In this document: positions 53,366-61,269 of the stretch, piece by piece
How the letters are laid out: every line of letters starts with the position of its first letter
How positions within the stretch are numbered: the first letter of the stretch is position 1
Assembly: GCF_014836645.1 (NCBI RefSeq)
Contig: NZ_JACSQM010000008.1
Span: forward strand, 1 to 64,000
Reading direction: 5' to 3'
Origin: Fictibacillus norfolkensis
GTDB lineage: Bacteria > Bacillota > Bacilli > Bacillales > Fictibacillaceae
DNA: 64,000 nt
Translations under genes and position numbers: made by a program
Notes under the pieces: model-generated
The model's database searches: none
The model's input: the letters and a program-made list of their open reading frames with translations, nothing else
What the model was told of the DNA's origin: nothing

Positions 53366-54232
53366 TTAGTCATTTCTGAAGAAGCCGTAGATGCCTGTTG
53401 TGTGAACGATATTTGTGAAGGCATTCGGATCTACCTCTTTAAGCACTTGCTCTAGATCATATAATTCATAGCGTGTGATTACGATGATGAGCATCTCTTT
53501 ATCTTGCTTAGAGAATGCGCCTTTTGCGGGTACTATTGTAATGCCACGAACCATTTTTCCGTGAATGGCTTCTTGGATCTCATTACCCTTCTTCGTAACG
53601 ATCATCGCTGTTAGTTTTTCATGACGCGTATGTACAGCGTCAATAACGCGGGATGAAACATAGAGAGCTACAAGCGTATATAACGCCTTCTCCCAACCGA
53701 ATAGGAAACCTGCAGCAAGTATAATCAAACCATTAAGGATAAAGAAATAACCACCGATTGGCTTGTTCTTCATTCTTGATAAGATCATCGCGATAATATC
53801 AAGTCCTCCTGTTGATGCTCCATACTTCAATGTTACACCAACACCTAAGGCAGCGATAACTCCGCCGAAAACCGCATTCAAGAGTATATCTGATGAAACG
53901 ACTGTAATAGGTATGATCTCTAGAAACGCGGTGATCATGATGACACTCAAGAAACTATATACCGTAAATGACTTTCCTACTTTCAGCCAGCCTAAAATCG
54001 TCACAGGAATATTAAATAATAAATACAAAATACCAGTGCTGATCGGAAAAGCCGTATTAACGAGCAGTGATGAAATCAGCTGAGAAACACCTGTAAATCC
54101 ACTCGCATAAACCTTTGCCGGTATTAAGAACATGTTAAGCGAGACGGCATTAAGCAGGGCTCCTACGATTATAAAAAAGATCTTTTTAAGTTCAGTTATC
54201 CCTAGATCTTTTAAGCGAAAACGTTCTGTCAT
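53366..54232 (-). CDS. YitT family membrane protein
   Basis: 288-aa protein with five or six N-terminal transmembrane helices (about 15-195) and a C-terminal cytoplasmic DUF2179 domain (HEKLTAMIVTKKGNEIQEAI, then ITRYELYDLEQVLKEVDPNA). GVTLKYGASTGGLDIIAMIL is a family landmark. Function unknown; several paralogues occur in each Bacillus genome. ATG after AAAGGAGGG. Confidence 0.88.
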   Translation of the reverse strand: MTERFRLKDLGITELKKIFFIIVGALLNAVSLNMFLIPAKVYASGFTGVSQLISSLLVNTAFPISTGILYLLFNIPVTILGWLKVGKSFTVYSFLSVIMITAFLEIIPITVVSSDILLNAVFGGVIAALGVGVTLKYGASTGGLDIIAMILSRMKNKPIGGYFFILNGLIILAAGFLFGWEKALYTLVALYVSSRVIDAVHTRHEKLTAMIVTKKGNEIQEAIHGKMVRGITIVPAKGAFSKQDKEMLIIVITRYELYDLEQVLKEVDPNAFTNIVHTTGIYGFFRND

Positions 54233-54391
54233 GAGTGAGAGTCCCTCCTTTTTTCATTAATCCAAGATTCATTTTTAACAGATAAAGATACCCCGCGTCA
54301 ATAGTCATAAGAGCTATTTTTCAAACATGATCATTGCCTTTTCATTCCATCACAAGTTAAACTATAGAAAAAGCCAAGCAGGTGAACAATA

Positions 54392-55255
54392 ATGACTACC
54401 ATAATAACCGATACAGGATCTGATCTACCTAAACAATTATTGGACGAATACGAGATTATCATGCTGCCTCTAATCGTACAGGTCAATGATGAAGAGTATC
54501 TAGATCGATCTAACATCGAACCAAAACAGTTATATACATATATGAAGGAAGGCGCCGTCCCAAAAACAGCTCAAGTTCCTCCCTCAATCATTAAAGAAAC
54601 ATTAACTTCATGTGCGAGAAATGGACAACCTGCCATCTATATCACTTTATCTTCAGGAATCAGTGGGACCTATCAAACAGCTGTACTTATGAAAAATGAA
54701 GTGCTTGAAGAATATCCAAATGCTCAAATAGAAGTCTTTGATAGCCAAGCCGCATCATTAGGATATGGTTTGATGGTCTATGAAGCAGCTAAAGAAGCCA
54801 AGGAAGGAAAGTCCTTTGATGAGATTCTTCACACGCTTCAACACTATCAGAACCACCTTGAACATATTTTTACCGTTGATGACCTTGAATATTTATTACG
54901 CGGCGGCAGAGTAAGTAAAACAGCAGCTCTCATGGGGACACTTTTAAAAATTAAGCCTGTTCTTCATATGGAAGACGGAAAGCTGTTTCCACTTGAAAAA
55001 CTGCGTGGAAAGAAAAAAGTTCTAGGACGCATGGTAGAACTTATGAAAGAAAGAGCTTCATCTCTTGATGACATTACGATCGGAATCAGTCATGCGGATG
55101 ATACGGAAACGGCAAAAGCTTTAAAAGATTTGATCATTGAAGAAACAGGAAACAAGAACATTTTAGTTACGATGATCGGTTGTGCGATCGGCGCTCACGC
55201 AGGACCTGGAACAATTGCTCTATTCTTCTTAAATACACCTAAAAAAGCATCTTAA
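54392..55255 (+). CDS. DegV-family fatty-acid-binding protein (second copy)
   Basis: 287-aa DegV/FakB protein. It has TTIITDTGSDLPKQLL, LPLIVQVNDEEY, TAQVPPS (the TSQPS position differs), LSSGISGTYQTA, LEYLLRGGRVS and IGISHADD. It diverges clearly from the DegV at 28390, suggesting a different lipid preference. ATG after CAGGTG. Monocistronic, with the small 45-aa gene downstream. Confidence 0.88.
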   Translation: MTTIITDTGSDLPKQLLDEYEIIMLPLIVQVNDEEYLDRSNIEPKQLYTYMKEGAVPKTAQVPPSIIKETLTSCARNGQPAIYITLSSGISGTYQTAVLMKNEVLEEYPNAQIEVFDSQAASLGYGLMVYEAAKEAKEGKSFDEILHTLQHYQNHLEHIFTVDDLEYLLRGGRVSKTAALMGTLLKIKPVLHMEDGKLFPLEKLRGKKKVLGRMVELMKERASSLDDITIGISHADDTETAKALKDLIIEETGNKNILVTMIGCAIGAHAGPGTIALFFLNTPKKAS

Positions 55256-55311
55256 AACATGATGAATAATGAGACCCCTTCTGACAGATGTTAGAGTCAG
55301 GAGGGATTTTT

Positions 55312-55449
55312 ATGACGCACCATAATACAAAAGACAACAATAAACGCCCAGAAGATAATCAGGCAATGAATCAATTGAAGAATGAAGCAGAACTTGAGAG
55401 TAAACAAAAAGGAAAACAGCCATACTCAAAAAAACCTGATCATCTTTAA
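55312..55449 (+). CDS. small hydrophilic protein (45 aa)
   Basis: Reads MTHHNTKDNNKRPEDNQAMN, then QLKNEAELESKQKGKQPYSK, then KPDHL. Asn/Lys/Glu/Gln-rich, no hydrophobic part, predicted disordered with one central helix. TCAGGAGGGA lies upstream of ATG. Function unknown; composition recalls minor spore proteins. Confidence 0.62.
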   Translation: MTHHNTKDNNKRPEDNQAMNQLKNEAELESKQKGKQPYSKKPDHL

Positions 55450-55454
55450 AGATC

Positions 55455-55489
55455 GAAAAAAGCCCCCTTATAAAAGGGAGCTTTTTTTG
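55455..55489. terminator. bidirectional terminator before the kinase gene
   Basis: AAGCCCCCTT/AAGGGAGCTT with A6 before and T7 after, between convergent genes. Confidence 0.8.
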
Positions 55490-55509
55490 TTCTATTTAGT
55501 CTGTCAGAA

Positions 55510-56643
55510 TCAGCTGATCGGAAATTTAATCGTAAAACAAGTGTCATCTCTTGTAGAACTTACTTCAATCGTCCCGTTATGTTTTTCAACGATCTGTTTA
55601 CAAACAGAAAGCCCAAGTCCTGTTCCGAGTGACTTTGTCGTAACAAATGGTTCAAAAACGTTCTCAAGTAAATAATCAGGAATCGGGTTACCATTATTAC
55701 AGATTGATAATTCTGCCATATCGTCCTCGTTTTTCATTAAAGAAACCTTAATCTTTCTCTCACCACTCCAGCCACTTAATTCTTCGACGGCATTCACTAA
55801 GATGTTTAATAACACCTGTTTGATCTGTGAACTGTCGCCCTCTGTAAACACGTCTTTTTCAACCTGAGAAATGGTTACAATATTCGTCTCAGTAAAACGC
55901 GGATACATAAAGTTAAGCATTTCCTTCAAAAGTGATGATAACGAGACTTTCTCGAGCTTATCTTGCAAGCCTCTCATTTTTGATAAATACAGAAACTGTG
56001 TAATCTTTTCTTCAAGGCTCTGCATCTCGTTTTGTATGATCTCAAAATAATACTCGGATTGGTCCGTCTTATCTAATTCTTTTTGTAAAAGATAGATGAA
56101 GCCCTTAACGGAAGTAAGTGGATTTCGAAATTCATGGGCAAAACTGGCTGCAATCTGTCCAAGCATGGTTAACCGATCGTGGTGCATCTCTTGGATAAAC
56201 TGGTTTTTGCGGTCAATGATCGAATCCTTAAGCGCTGTATATTCTTGAACACTCAAGAAGACAAGTTGATCAAAATACCTCTGCATTTTTAGAACGCCAT
56301 CGCCTTTCAATTGGTCATTTAAGAGTGAACACATTAAAAGTTCATAGACGATGCTCCGGCCTATATTAATGTTATGAACAAAATCTCCGACGTTCGCTTT
56401 TGCTTCAATTCGTTCCTTGGCGATCTTACTCGTTAGAGCTTGCAGTCTATCCAGTGAACCTGTTTCCAAAAAGTTGATCAGCTCTACAATCGTTTGATGA
56501 CCGTTCTTTTTTACTTCTTCATAAAAAGGGTCATTTTGAGGCAACAGTACGTTTTCCAGCCATTTTTCTACAATGCTTGTTCTTTGGTTGTTTAAGAATT
56601 GAGCAAGTTCTGTATTTGATTGTGTGTTTGTACTGCTATCCAA
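55510..56643 (-). CDS. sensor histidine kinase (HisKA-HATPase)
   Basis: 377-aa kinase. An N-terminal helical sensor domain (about 1-150, no transmembrane segment) is followed by HisKA with the phospho-acceptor His in SFAHEFRNPLTSVKGF. The ATP-binding domain has the N box NILVNAVEELS, the G1-type box LSICNNGNPIPD and G2 TKSLGTGLGLSVCK. It resembles soluble sporulation-type orphan kinases; no response regulator is adjacent. The start TTG at 56643 has AAGGGTG at good spacing; the GTG at 56652 sits inside that site. Confidence 0.88.
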   Translation of the reverse strand: MDSSTNTQSNTELAQFLNNQRTSIVEKWLENVLLPQNDPFYEEVKKNGHQTIVELINFLETGSLDRLQALTSKIAKERIEAKANVGDFVHNINIGRSIVYELLMCSLLNDQLKGDGVLKMQRYFDQLVFLSVQEYTALKDSIIDRKNQFIQEMHHDRLTMLGQIAASFAHEFRNPLTSVKGFIYLLQKELDKTDQSEYYFEIIQNEMQSLEEKITQFLYLSKMRGLQDKLEKVSLSSLLKEMLNFMYPRFTETNIVTISQVEKDVFTEGDSSQIKQVLLNILVNAVEELSGWSGERKIKVSLMKNEDDMAELSICNNGNPIPDYLLENVFEPFVTTKSLGTGLGLSVCKQIVEKHNGTIEVSSTRDDTCFTIKFPIS

Positions 56644-56689
56644 TGTTATCACCCTTTTATTGAAAGGCTGTTTTCGTATACATTGTTGC

Positions 56690-56773
56690 TTGCTCGCTTT
56701 CCATGGGGCATGTGTTGAGCCTCCTGCCCCTTTGCGCTGTTTAGAGGTCTCACACCTTACACTACAATCAACT
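56690..56773 (+). repeat. dispersed intergenic repeat, copy A (84 bp, short form)
   Basis: Begins TTGCTCGCTTTCCATGGGGC and ends CAATCAACT. The first 20 bases match copy B (59788) at 19 positions, and both end in CAATCAACT preceded by a CTTNCxCT-like segment. Same orientation as copy B. Confidence 0.72.
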
Positions 56774-56888
56774 AGTGCGTTTTATTAAAAGTAAGACAAT
56801 GCAACAATCATAGTAAAAAGCCTATTGAAAAAACTCTATTCTTATTATGAATGAAATTGCATGTTTCTACAATGCATTGTCGAAATCT

Positions 56889-56917
56889 GTATAAACTATG
56901 GAAAAATATACATGATG
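56889..56917 (+). promoter_or_regulatory. sigma-G-like promoter of the ku operon
   Basis: GTATA (56889-56893), 17-bp spacer, CATGATG (56911-56917). The sigma-G consensus is about GHATR-N17/18-CATWHTA; the -35 fits fully and the -10 in five of seven positions. B. subtilis ykoV-ykoU is sigma-G controlled, which fits. Confidence 0.5.
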
Positions 56918-56969
56918 TCGATTCGTATGGAGAAACTATCTGTAAATGAGTTTTGAAAGGATGGTTTTC

Positions 56970-57857
56970 ATGCACACGATGTGGAAAGGTGCAATCAGCT
57001 TTGGTCTTGTTAATATTCCTATCAAGCTGTTTGCAGCAACTGAAAATAAAGATATTAAAATGAGATATTTACATGAGAAATGCCATAGTCCCGTTCAATA
57101 TGAAAAGATTTGCCCTGTATGTGAAGAGACTGTGGACTCAAAAGAAATTGTAAAAGGATATGAGTATGAACCCGGTAAGTTCGTAGTGGTGGAAAAGGAA
57201 GAACTTGATGAACTAGCAGGTGTTTCTGATAAATCAATCGAGATCATCGATTTTATTAAGTTAGAGGAAATTGATCCTATCTTTTATAACCGTTCCTATT
57301 TCGTTGGACCTGGCGAGAACGGTACAAAATCTTTTGCCCTCTTAAAAAAAGCAATGGAAGACACCGGGAAGATCGGGCTTGCCAAGTTCACACTTCGATC
57401 AAAAGAACACCTTGCAGCTGTTCGTGTATATAAAAACGGTCTAGTCTTGGAAACCATCTTTTATCCCGATGAAGTAAGGAATGTTGATCATGTTCCTGGT
57501 TTAACAGATGAAGTATCACTCAATGAAAAAGAAGTTGAGATGGCCAAACAGCTTATCGAACAATTAACAGCCCCGTTCGAGCCTGAAAAGTATGAAGACG
57601 AATACCGTGAAGCGGTTCTCGAATTAATCAACTCAAAAATTTCTGGTGATGAAGTGAAAGTTGCGAAAGAAAAACCGAAAACAAATGTTGTAGATCTTAT
57701 GGAAGCACTTCAAGCTTCTATCAATGAGAGTAAAGGAAAAGAAACTGCTGATAAAGGTAAGAAAACAAAAGAAACAAGTTCTAAGAAAAGCAATGATTCC
57801 ACAGAAACAAAGCCTAAAAAGAAAAAGTCAACATCAAAGAAGAAAGCTAGTTCATGA
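56970..57857 (+). CDS. ku: DNA end-binding protein Ku
   Basis: 295-aa bacterial Ku, a homodimeric ring that threads onto broken DNA ends and recruits LigD. Landmarks are MWKGAISFGLVNIPIKLFAATE, the CxxC pair in CHSPVQYEKICPVCEE, and YFVGPGENGTKSFALL. The lysine-rich C-terminal tail (TETKPKKKKSTSKKKASS) is typical of Bacillus Ku. The start at 56970 follows AAAGGATG; an upstream ATG at 56946 has no site. Its stop overlaps the ligase ATG. Confidence 0.95.
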   Translation: MHTMWKGAISFGLVNIPIKLFAATENKDIKMRYLHEKCHSPVQYEKICPVCEETVDSKEIVKGYEYEPGKFVVVEKEELDELAGVSDKSIEIIDFIKLEEIDPIFYNRSYFVGPGENGTKSFALLKKAMEDTGKIGLAKFTLRSKEHLAAVRVYKNGLVLETIFYPDEVRNVDHVPGLTDEVSLNEKEVEMAKQLIEQLTAPFEPEKYEDEYREAVLELINSKISGDEVKVAKEKPKTNVVDLMEALQASINESKGKETADKGKKTKETSSKKSNDSTETKPKKKKSTSKKKASS

Positions 57858-58816
57858 TTCAACCCTTTTTAAAACCGATGCTCCCTTCTCTTTCAAATGA
57901 ATTGCCTGTAGGGGATCAGTGGGTATATGAAGTGAAATATGATGGCTTTAGATGTTTACTTTACTGGGATCATTCGAATGTGATCATGACATCTAGAAAT
58001 GGTCATCCTCTGCATGGTATTTTCCCTGAAGTTGCAGATCACCTTAAAAACATTGAGCATCATGTTAAACACATGTTCCCCCTTCTTTTAGATGGAGAAC
58101 TATGCATTCTAGAAAACGAGAATAAAGCCAACTTTGAACACATTCAAAAAAGAGGCAGATTAAAACAACCCGATAAAATCATACAAGCTTCTAAAACAAA
58201 TCCTTCTTCTTATTGTGCATTCGATCTGCTAGCTAGTAAAGATGATTACATTTATCGGCAGAGTTTTTTTGAACGAAAAGAAAACTTGCAGAGTCTTCTT
58301 AAGCTTGCAGGTGTTCAAAGCAGTAAAATTTCAACCGAAAGTCTTCTTAATTTTATTCCGTTTACTTCAGCAAGATCAGAAATAATGAAAAGAGTTCAAG
58401 TAAACAATAGTGAAGGAATCGTGGCAAAGAGTCTTTCTAATAAATGGACTCCAGGACTTCGAACAAACGAATGGATCAAAGTAAAAAATCTTAAATTTCA
58501 TCCCTTTATCGTATTGGGTTATGATACGGAAAACGGTTTTTTCCATGTTGGTGTAATGAATGAAGGAACCGTTCAGTTTGTGGGATTATTCTCTCACGGC
58601 ATCTCTCCTCAAGAGAAGGAAGCGTTGATTCAAATCATAAAAAAAAATATGAGGAGCAGGAACGGTACGCTTATTATGATAGAGCCTTCAATCTGCGTAG
58701 AACTTTCGTATTTAGAACTATACAAAAATCAATTGAGACAGCCAAGGTTTGTTTCATTTCGTTTTGATACAAACTGGGAGGAATGTACATGGGAAAGTCT
58801 TCAAAAAAACAAGTAG
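57854..58816 (+). CDS. ATP-dependent DNA ligase, LigD ligase domain as separate gene
   Basis: 320-aa ligase equal to the N-terminal half of B. subtilis LigD (YkoU). The adenylation motif is EVKYDGFR with Lys nucleophile; other nucleotidyltransferase motifs are LLDGELC, NFEHIQKR, AFDLLA, EGIVAKS and WIKVKNLKF. An OB-like C-terminus follows (HPFIVLGYDTENG...). Start by ATGA overlap with ku. It ends with TAG at 58814-58816 instead of running into the polymerase domain. Confidence 0.92.
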   Translation: MIQPFLKPMLPSLSNELPVGDQWVYEVKYDGFRCLLYWDHSNVIMTSRNGHPLHGIFPEVADHLKNIEHHVKHMFPLLLDGELCILENENKANFEHIQKRGRLKQPDKIIQASKTNPSSYCAFDLLASKDDYIYRQSFFERKENLQSLLKLAGVQSSKISTESLLNFIPFTSARSEIMKRVQVNNSEGIVAKSLSNKWTPGLRTNEWIKVKNLKFHPFIVLGYDTENGFFHVGVMNEGTVQFVGLFSHGISPQEKEALIQIIKKNMRSRNGTLIMIEPSICVELSYLELYKNQLRQPRFVSFRFDTNWEECTWESLQKNK

Positions 58817-59709
58817 ATCTTCATGTTAACGGCGAGATCGTAACGTTAACAAGTCCTAACAAACCATTATGGCCGGATCACGATATTGTTAAAGTTGAAT
58901 ATATCAATTATTTAACTCAAATAGCGCCATATATGCTGCCTTTTTTGAAGAATCGGTCCTTAACGGTCATTAGATATCCTCATGGTGTGAGTGAGGAAAA
59001 GTTCTATCAAAAGAATTGTCCAGATTACGCTCCACAATATGTACATACGAATATGGAAGAAGATATTAATTATATCGTCTGTAATAACTTATCTACATTG
59101 CTCTGGTTAGGAAACCAGCTCGCATTTGAGTTTCACATTCCTTATCGAACAGTTGAAAATGTTCACCCCTCAGAGATCGTGATGGATTTAGATCCTCCGT
59201 CTCGTAAGGAATTTCATCTTTCGGTAGAAGCCGCGCTTATGATAAAAGAAGTTTGTGATAAGTTACATCTCACCTCGTTCATCAAAACAAGTGGTAATAA
59301 AGGAATGCAGATCTATATTCCATTACCTGAACAAGCCGTCACATTTGAAGATTCACGTCTATTCACAGAATTTCTAGCACAATATTTAATCGAACGTGAG
59401 CCGAAATGGTTTACGATTGAACGATTAAAAAAGAACCGTGGCCACCGGTGCTATATTGATTACATTCAGCACGCAGAAGGCAAAACGATTATTGCTCCTT
59501 ATTCTGTAAGAGGAAACGACGATGCTTTAGTGGCTACTCCCCTATATTGGAGTGAAGTAAATACTTCATTAAAGCCTGAACAGTTTCCTATTACATCAAT
59601 CATGGATCGGATAAAAGATGTGGATGACCCGTTTAAAGATTTTTTTTCTTGTAAAAGCAAACAGCCGATCTTACCCGTAATTAAAGCTCTTAAGGAAAAA
59701 AGCCTCTGA
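58789..59709 (+). CDS. LigD polymerase/primase domain as separate gene
   Basis: 306-aa archaeo-eukaryotic-primase-type polymerase (PolDom) that fills gaps at joined ends. It has LTSPNKPLWPD, FYQKNCPDYAPQ, HPSEIVMDLDPP with the metal-binding D-x-D, KTSGNKGMQIYIPL, and RGHRCYIDYIQHAEGKTIIAPYSVRG. It overlaps the ligase gene by 28 bases in another frame and has its own GGGAGG, which fits the ATG at 58789 better than that at 58783. In B. subtilis this is the C-terminal half of YkoU. Confidence 0.92.
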   Translation: MGKSSKKQVDLHVNGEIVTLTSPNKPLWPDHDIVKVEYINYLTQIAPYMLPFLKNRSLTVIRYPHGVSEEKFYQKNCPDYAPQYVHTNMEEDINYIVCNNLSTLLWLGNQLAFEFHIPYRTVENVHPSEIVMDLDPPSRKEFHLSVEAALMIKEVCDKLHLTSFIKTSGNKGMQIYIPLPEQAVTFEDSRLFTEFLAQYLIEREPKWFTIERLKKNRGHRCYIDYIQHAEGKTIIAPYSVRGNDDALVATPLYWSEVNTSLKPEQFPITSIMDRIKDVDDPFKDFFSCKSKQPILPVIKALKEKSL

Positions 59710-59742
59710 GAAGATTTGAAGTTATCTTCCAAGAGGCTTTTT
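59695..59742 (+). terminator. terminator of the NHEJ operon
   Basis: AAGCCTCT/AGAGGCTT with inner AGAAGAT/ATCTTC and T6 tail; the left arm includes the last codons of the polymerase gene. Confidence 0.82.
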
Positions 59743-60085
59743 TGGTTTACTTTGTTGCTATTGAAAGTTGTTGATTTCCACTCCAGGTTGCTCGCTTTCA
59801 ATGGGGCGTGCGGTTTACGAAGAAGTATGTGTGCTCCTGTGTCTACAAGTAAATACTACCGAAGCGTTCTTCCTCGTCGCATGCCTTACGAGAAGAAATT
59901 GCAAGGTGGCTGGCACGCTACGTGCCTTTAGGAGTCTCCACCTGACAGCTTGTCCCATAGGAGTCGGCAAACTTCCGCTCCAATCAACTTGCATATGAAG
60001 TGAAAAAGAGGCTTGAAAATCTACATTCTTCTAGAAATGATTACCCATGGTCATTAAAACCCCGTTAAATCCATCAAACTGATCA
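59710..60085. other. intergenic region after the NHEJ operon
   Basis: 376 bases: terminator, repeat copy B, then about 95 bases of plain AT-rich sequence before the regulator stop. Open frames here (for example 59768-59998) are repeat sequence, not genes. Confidence 0.6.
59788..59989 (+). repeat. dispersed intergenic repeat, copy B (202 bp, long form)
   Basis: Starts TTGCTCGCTTTCAATGGGGC and ends CAATCAACT, like copy A, but with about 118 extra bases in the middle, including CTCGTCGCATGCC and GTGGCTGGCACGC. It has the look of the GC-richer repeats found between genes of bacilli. GC content is clearly above its surroundings. Confidence 0.72.
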
Positions 60086-61114
60086 TTACTTCTCGCTAAC
60101 TTTACTGCACGTTTGTCTTTCAATCAACTGAAAAGGTACGACTACTCGTTTTGCTTCTTTTTCGGGACATTGAATGCATTCTAAGAGTCCCTTAGCCGCT
60201 TCATAACCGAGTTTAAAGATATTGATGTCTACAGATGATAATGAAGGTGATGAGAGTTCAGATAGCATAACGTTGTTGAAACTTAGTAACGAGATGTCAT
60301 CGGGTACGGTCACACCAAGCTCGTTTAAAGTGCTCAAGACACCGAAGGACATAACGTCATCTATAACAAGAAGTGCTGACGGTGGCTCTTTTAATGCGAG
60401 AAGCTCTTTTACTGCTTCTTGCCCTCCTTCTTTTAAGAACTCTTCATGAACGATGTACTCATCTTTATAAGGCAGTCCCGCATTTCGTATCGCTTTTTCA
60501 TAGCCTAATAACCGGTCGATGGTTACGACTAGATTCAAATTTCCTCCTACAAAACCGATTCGTTCGTGACCTAATGATATAAGATATTCTGTCATTTCTT
60601 GAGCAGCTTTGAAGTTATCATTATCTATATGTGTGATACTTTCAGCGTTTTTAAACGGCTTACCGATTACTGTGAACGGGAATTTTTGTTCTTGCAGGTA
60701 GCACATGATCCGATCATCTACACGTGAATACAACATAACGATGCCATCCACTCGACGACCTTGTACCATTCGCACAACGCCTTCGAAGATTTCATCTTCT
60801 GTATTACCTGTCGACATGTATAGGGCGTATTCTTGTTCATGTGCAATCGTACTGATTCCTCTGATTACTTCTGGAAAAAACGGATTTTGAAAAGCTTTGT
60901 CTGCAGAACTAGGCATGACAAGACCGATCGCCTGAGTGCTTCGGTTTGCCAAACTTCTTGCATTAAAGTTTGGATGATAGCCAAGATAGTCCATCGCTTC
61001 TTTAACTTTTCGTTTTGTCTTTTCAGAAATTCGAGGATTATTTGCAATTACTCTTGAAACGGTTGAAGGTGCAACATCTGCTAATTTTGCTACATCTTTT
61101 ATCGTTACTGACAT
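60086..61114 (-). CDS. LacI-family regulator, MalR-like
   Basis: 342-aa LacI/GalR regulator. The N-terminal helix-turn-helix TIKDVAKLADVAPSTVSRVI and hinge PNFNARSLANRSTQAIGLVM are complete, followed by a periplasmic-binding-protein-like sensor domain. Next to an amylase and maltose permease genes, it probably controls maltodextrin use (inference). ATG after AAAGGAGG. An imperfect cre/LacI-like TGTATACGCTTACT lies upstream at 61148-61161. Confidence 0.9.
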   Translation of the reverse strand: MSVTIKDVAKLADVAPSTVSRVIANNPRISEKTKRKVKEAMDYLGYHPNFNARSLANRSTQAIGLVMPSSADKAFQNPFFPEVIRGISTIAHEQEYALYMSTGNTEDEIFEGVVRMVQGRRVDGIVMLYSRVDDRIMCYLQEQKFPFTVIGKPFKNAESITHIDNDNFKAAQEMTEYLISLGHERIGFVGGNLNLVVTIDRLLGYEKAIRNAGLPYKDEYIVHEEFLKEGGQEAVKELLALKEPPSALLVIDDVMSFGVLSTLNELGVTVPDDISLLSFNNVMLSELSSPSLSSVDINIFKLGYEAAKGLLECIQCPEKEAKRVVVPFQLIERQTCSKVSEK

Positions 61115-61269
61115 GATATAGTCCTCCTTTCAGACTATTTGGCATAGTGTATACGCTTACTTTATTCCATCAATTATTGTATAGCGTTCGTAGGAAAAAA
61201 GAAATATTAATTCCTTTCCACTTTTAATGTTTTAGACTTTTTTTGTAAATTGAATAGTTATAAGACTTT

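Larger units (their letters stand above)
56644..56969. other. intergenic region kinase / ku
   Basis: 326 bases holding repeat copy A (56690-56773) and a sigma-G-like promoter (56889-56917). The rest is AT-rich without a gene. Confidence 0.6.

Noticed and set aside
59716..59998. Overlapping open frames of 71-76 codons after the NHEJ operon
   Set aside because: They lie inside repeat copy B, have no ribosome binding site and show no family-like sequence.
61148..61161. CcpA cre site TGTATACGCTTACT upstream of the LacI-type regulator
   Set aside because: It misses the consensus at two positions; it could equally be a regulator half-site, so I do not list it as a feature.
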